Positions 5,119-5,188 of a DNA stretch of 5,188 nt are shown here, piece after piece; position 1 is the stretch's first letter; each line of letters starts with the position of its first letter. The stretch covers positions 1 through 5,188 of the forward strand of contig JAGSPR010000450.1 of the NCBI GenBank assembly GCA_018262455.1, in the 5' to 3' direction. The position numbers and the translations under genes were made by a program. The notes under the pieces are model-generated. The model was not told the DNA's origin. It searched no databases and saw only the letters and a program-made list of their open reading frames with translations. The stretch is from Deltaproteobacteria bacterium (GTDB taxonomy: Bacteria; Myxococcota; Polyangia; Haliangiales; Haliangiaceae).

Positions 5119-5188
5119 ACCGTTTGGTCGTTGCAGCAACGAGGCCATGGAGCATCCGCTGCGGCATGGCTGTTGCTGTCTCCTGGAG

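Noticed and set aside
3845..5167. One 440-codon open frame covering both right-hand minus-strand genes, as if DUF2267 were the tail of a larger protein
   Set aside because: Its first two thirds read as Arg/Pro-rich nonsense shadowing the exported-protein gene in another frame. A strong AAGGAG before GTG 4354 marks the real DUF2267 start. The GGAG upstream of ATG 5167 is 12 bases away and not persuasive.
1..5188. Mobile element, integration site, CRISPR array, tRNA or rRNA
   Set aside because: I saw no transposase or integrase coding sequence, terminal repeats, spaced direct repeats or tRNA-like structure on either strand.

Overview
This is a GC-rich, gene-dense chromosomal window with no RNA genes, mobile elements or CRISPR. 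The coding style (strong G/C at third codon positions), a putative lipoprotein with a matrixin-type protease core, a PilZ protein with a receiver-like tail, and the BON, CBS and DUF2267 proteins together suggest a myxobacterium-like (Myxococcota / former Deltaproteobacteria) or similar environmental Gram-negative. This taxonomic reading is inference. A beta-barrel protein with a Sec signal and a C-terminal Phe supports an outer membrane.

Layout, left to right. (1) 1-441, minus: the N-terminal 147 residues of an integral membrane protein that runs off the left edge. (2) 569-1234, plus: a cytoplasmic protein made almost entirely of three BON domains. (3) 1303-1764, minus: a small putative lipoprotein with a complete HExxHxxGxxH zinc site and a Met-turn. 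(4) 1822-2490, minus: an outer-membrane beta-barrel protein, upstream of the protease and possibly co-transcribed with it. (5) 2491-2672: a divergent intergenic region with a leader hairpin and a 12-bp perfect palindrome. (6) 2673-3344, plus: a PilZ domain followed by a receiver-like domain that lacks the phospho-acceptor Asp. (7) 3438-3842, plus: a two-CBS-domain protein. (8) 3845-4354, minus: a DUF2267 protein. (9) 4378-5118, minus: an unrecognised exported protein immediately upstream of DUF2267 and probably in one operon with it.

How the genes may fit together (inference). BON, CBS and DUF2267 proteins are small proteins often found in bacterial stress-response neighbourhoods. The PilZ protein would bring in cyclic-di-GMP sensing and the CBS protein adenine-nucleotide sensing. 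The beta-barrel, the protease and the exported protein act at or beyond the cell envelope. The window therefore looks like an envelope/stress accessory neighbourhood rather than one pathway. I see no clear new defence, toxin or biosynthetic system. The most individual items are the PilZ-pseudoreceiver fusion, the miniature protease next to a barrel, and the unassigned exported protein paired with DUF2267.
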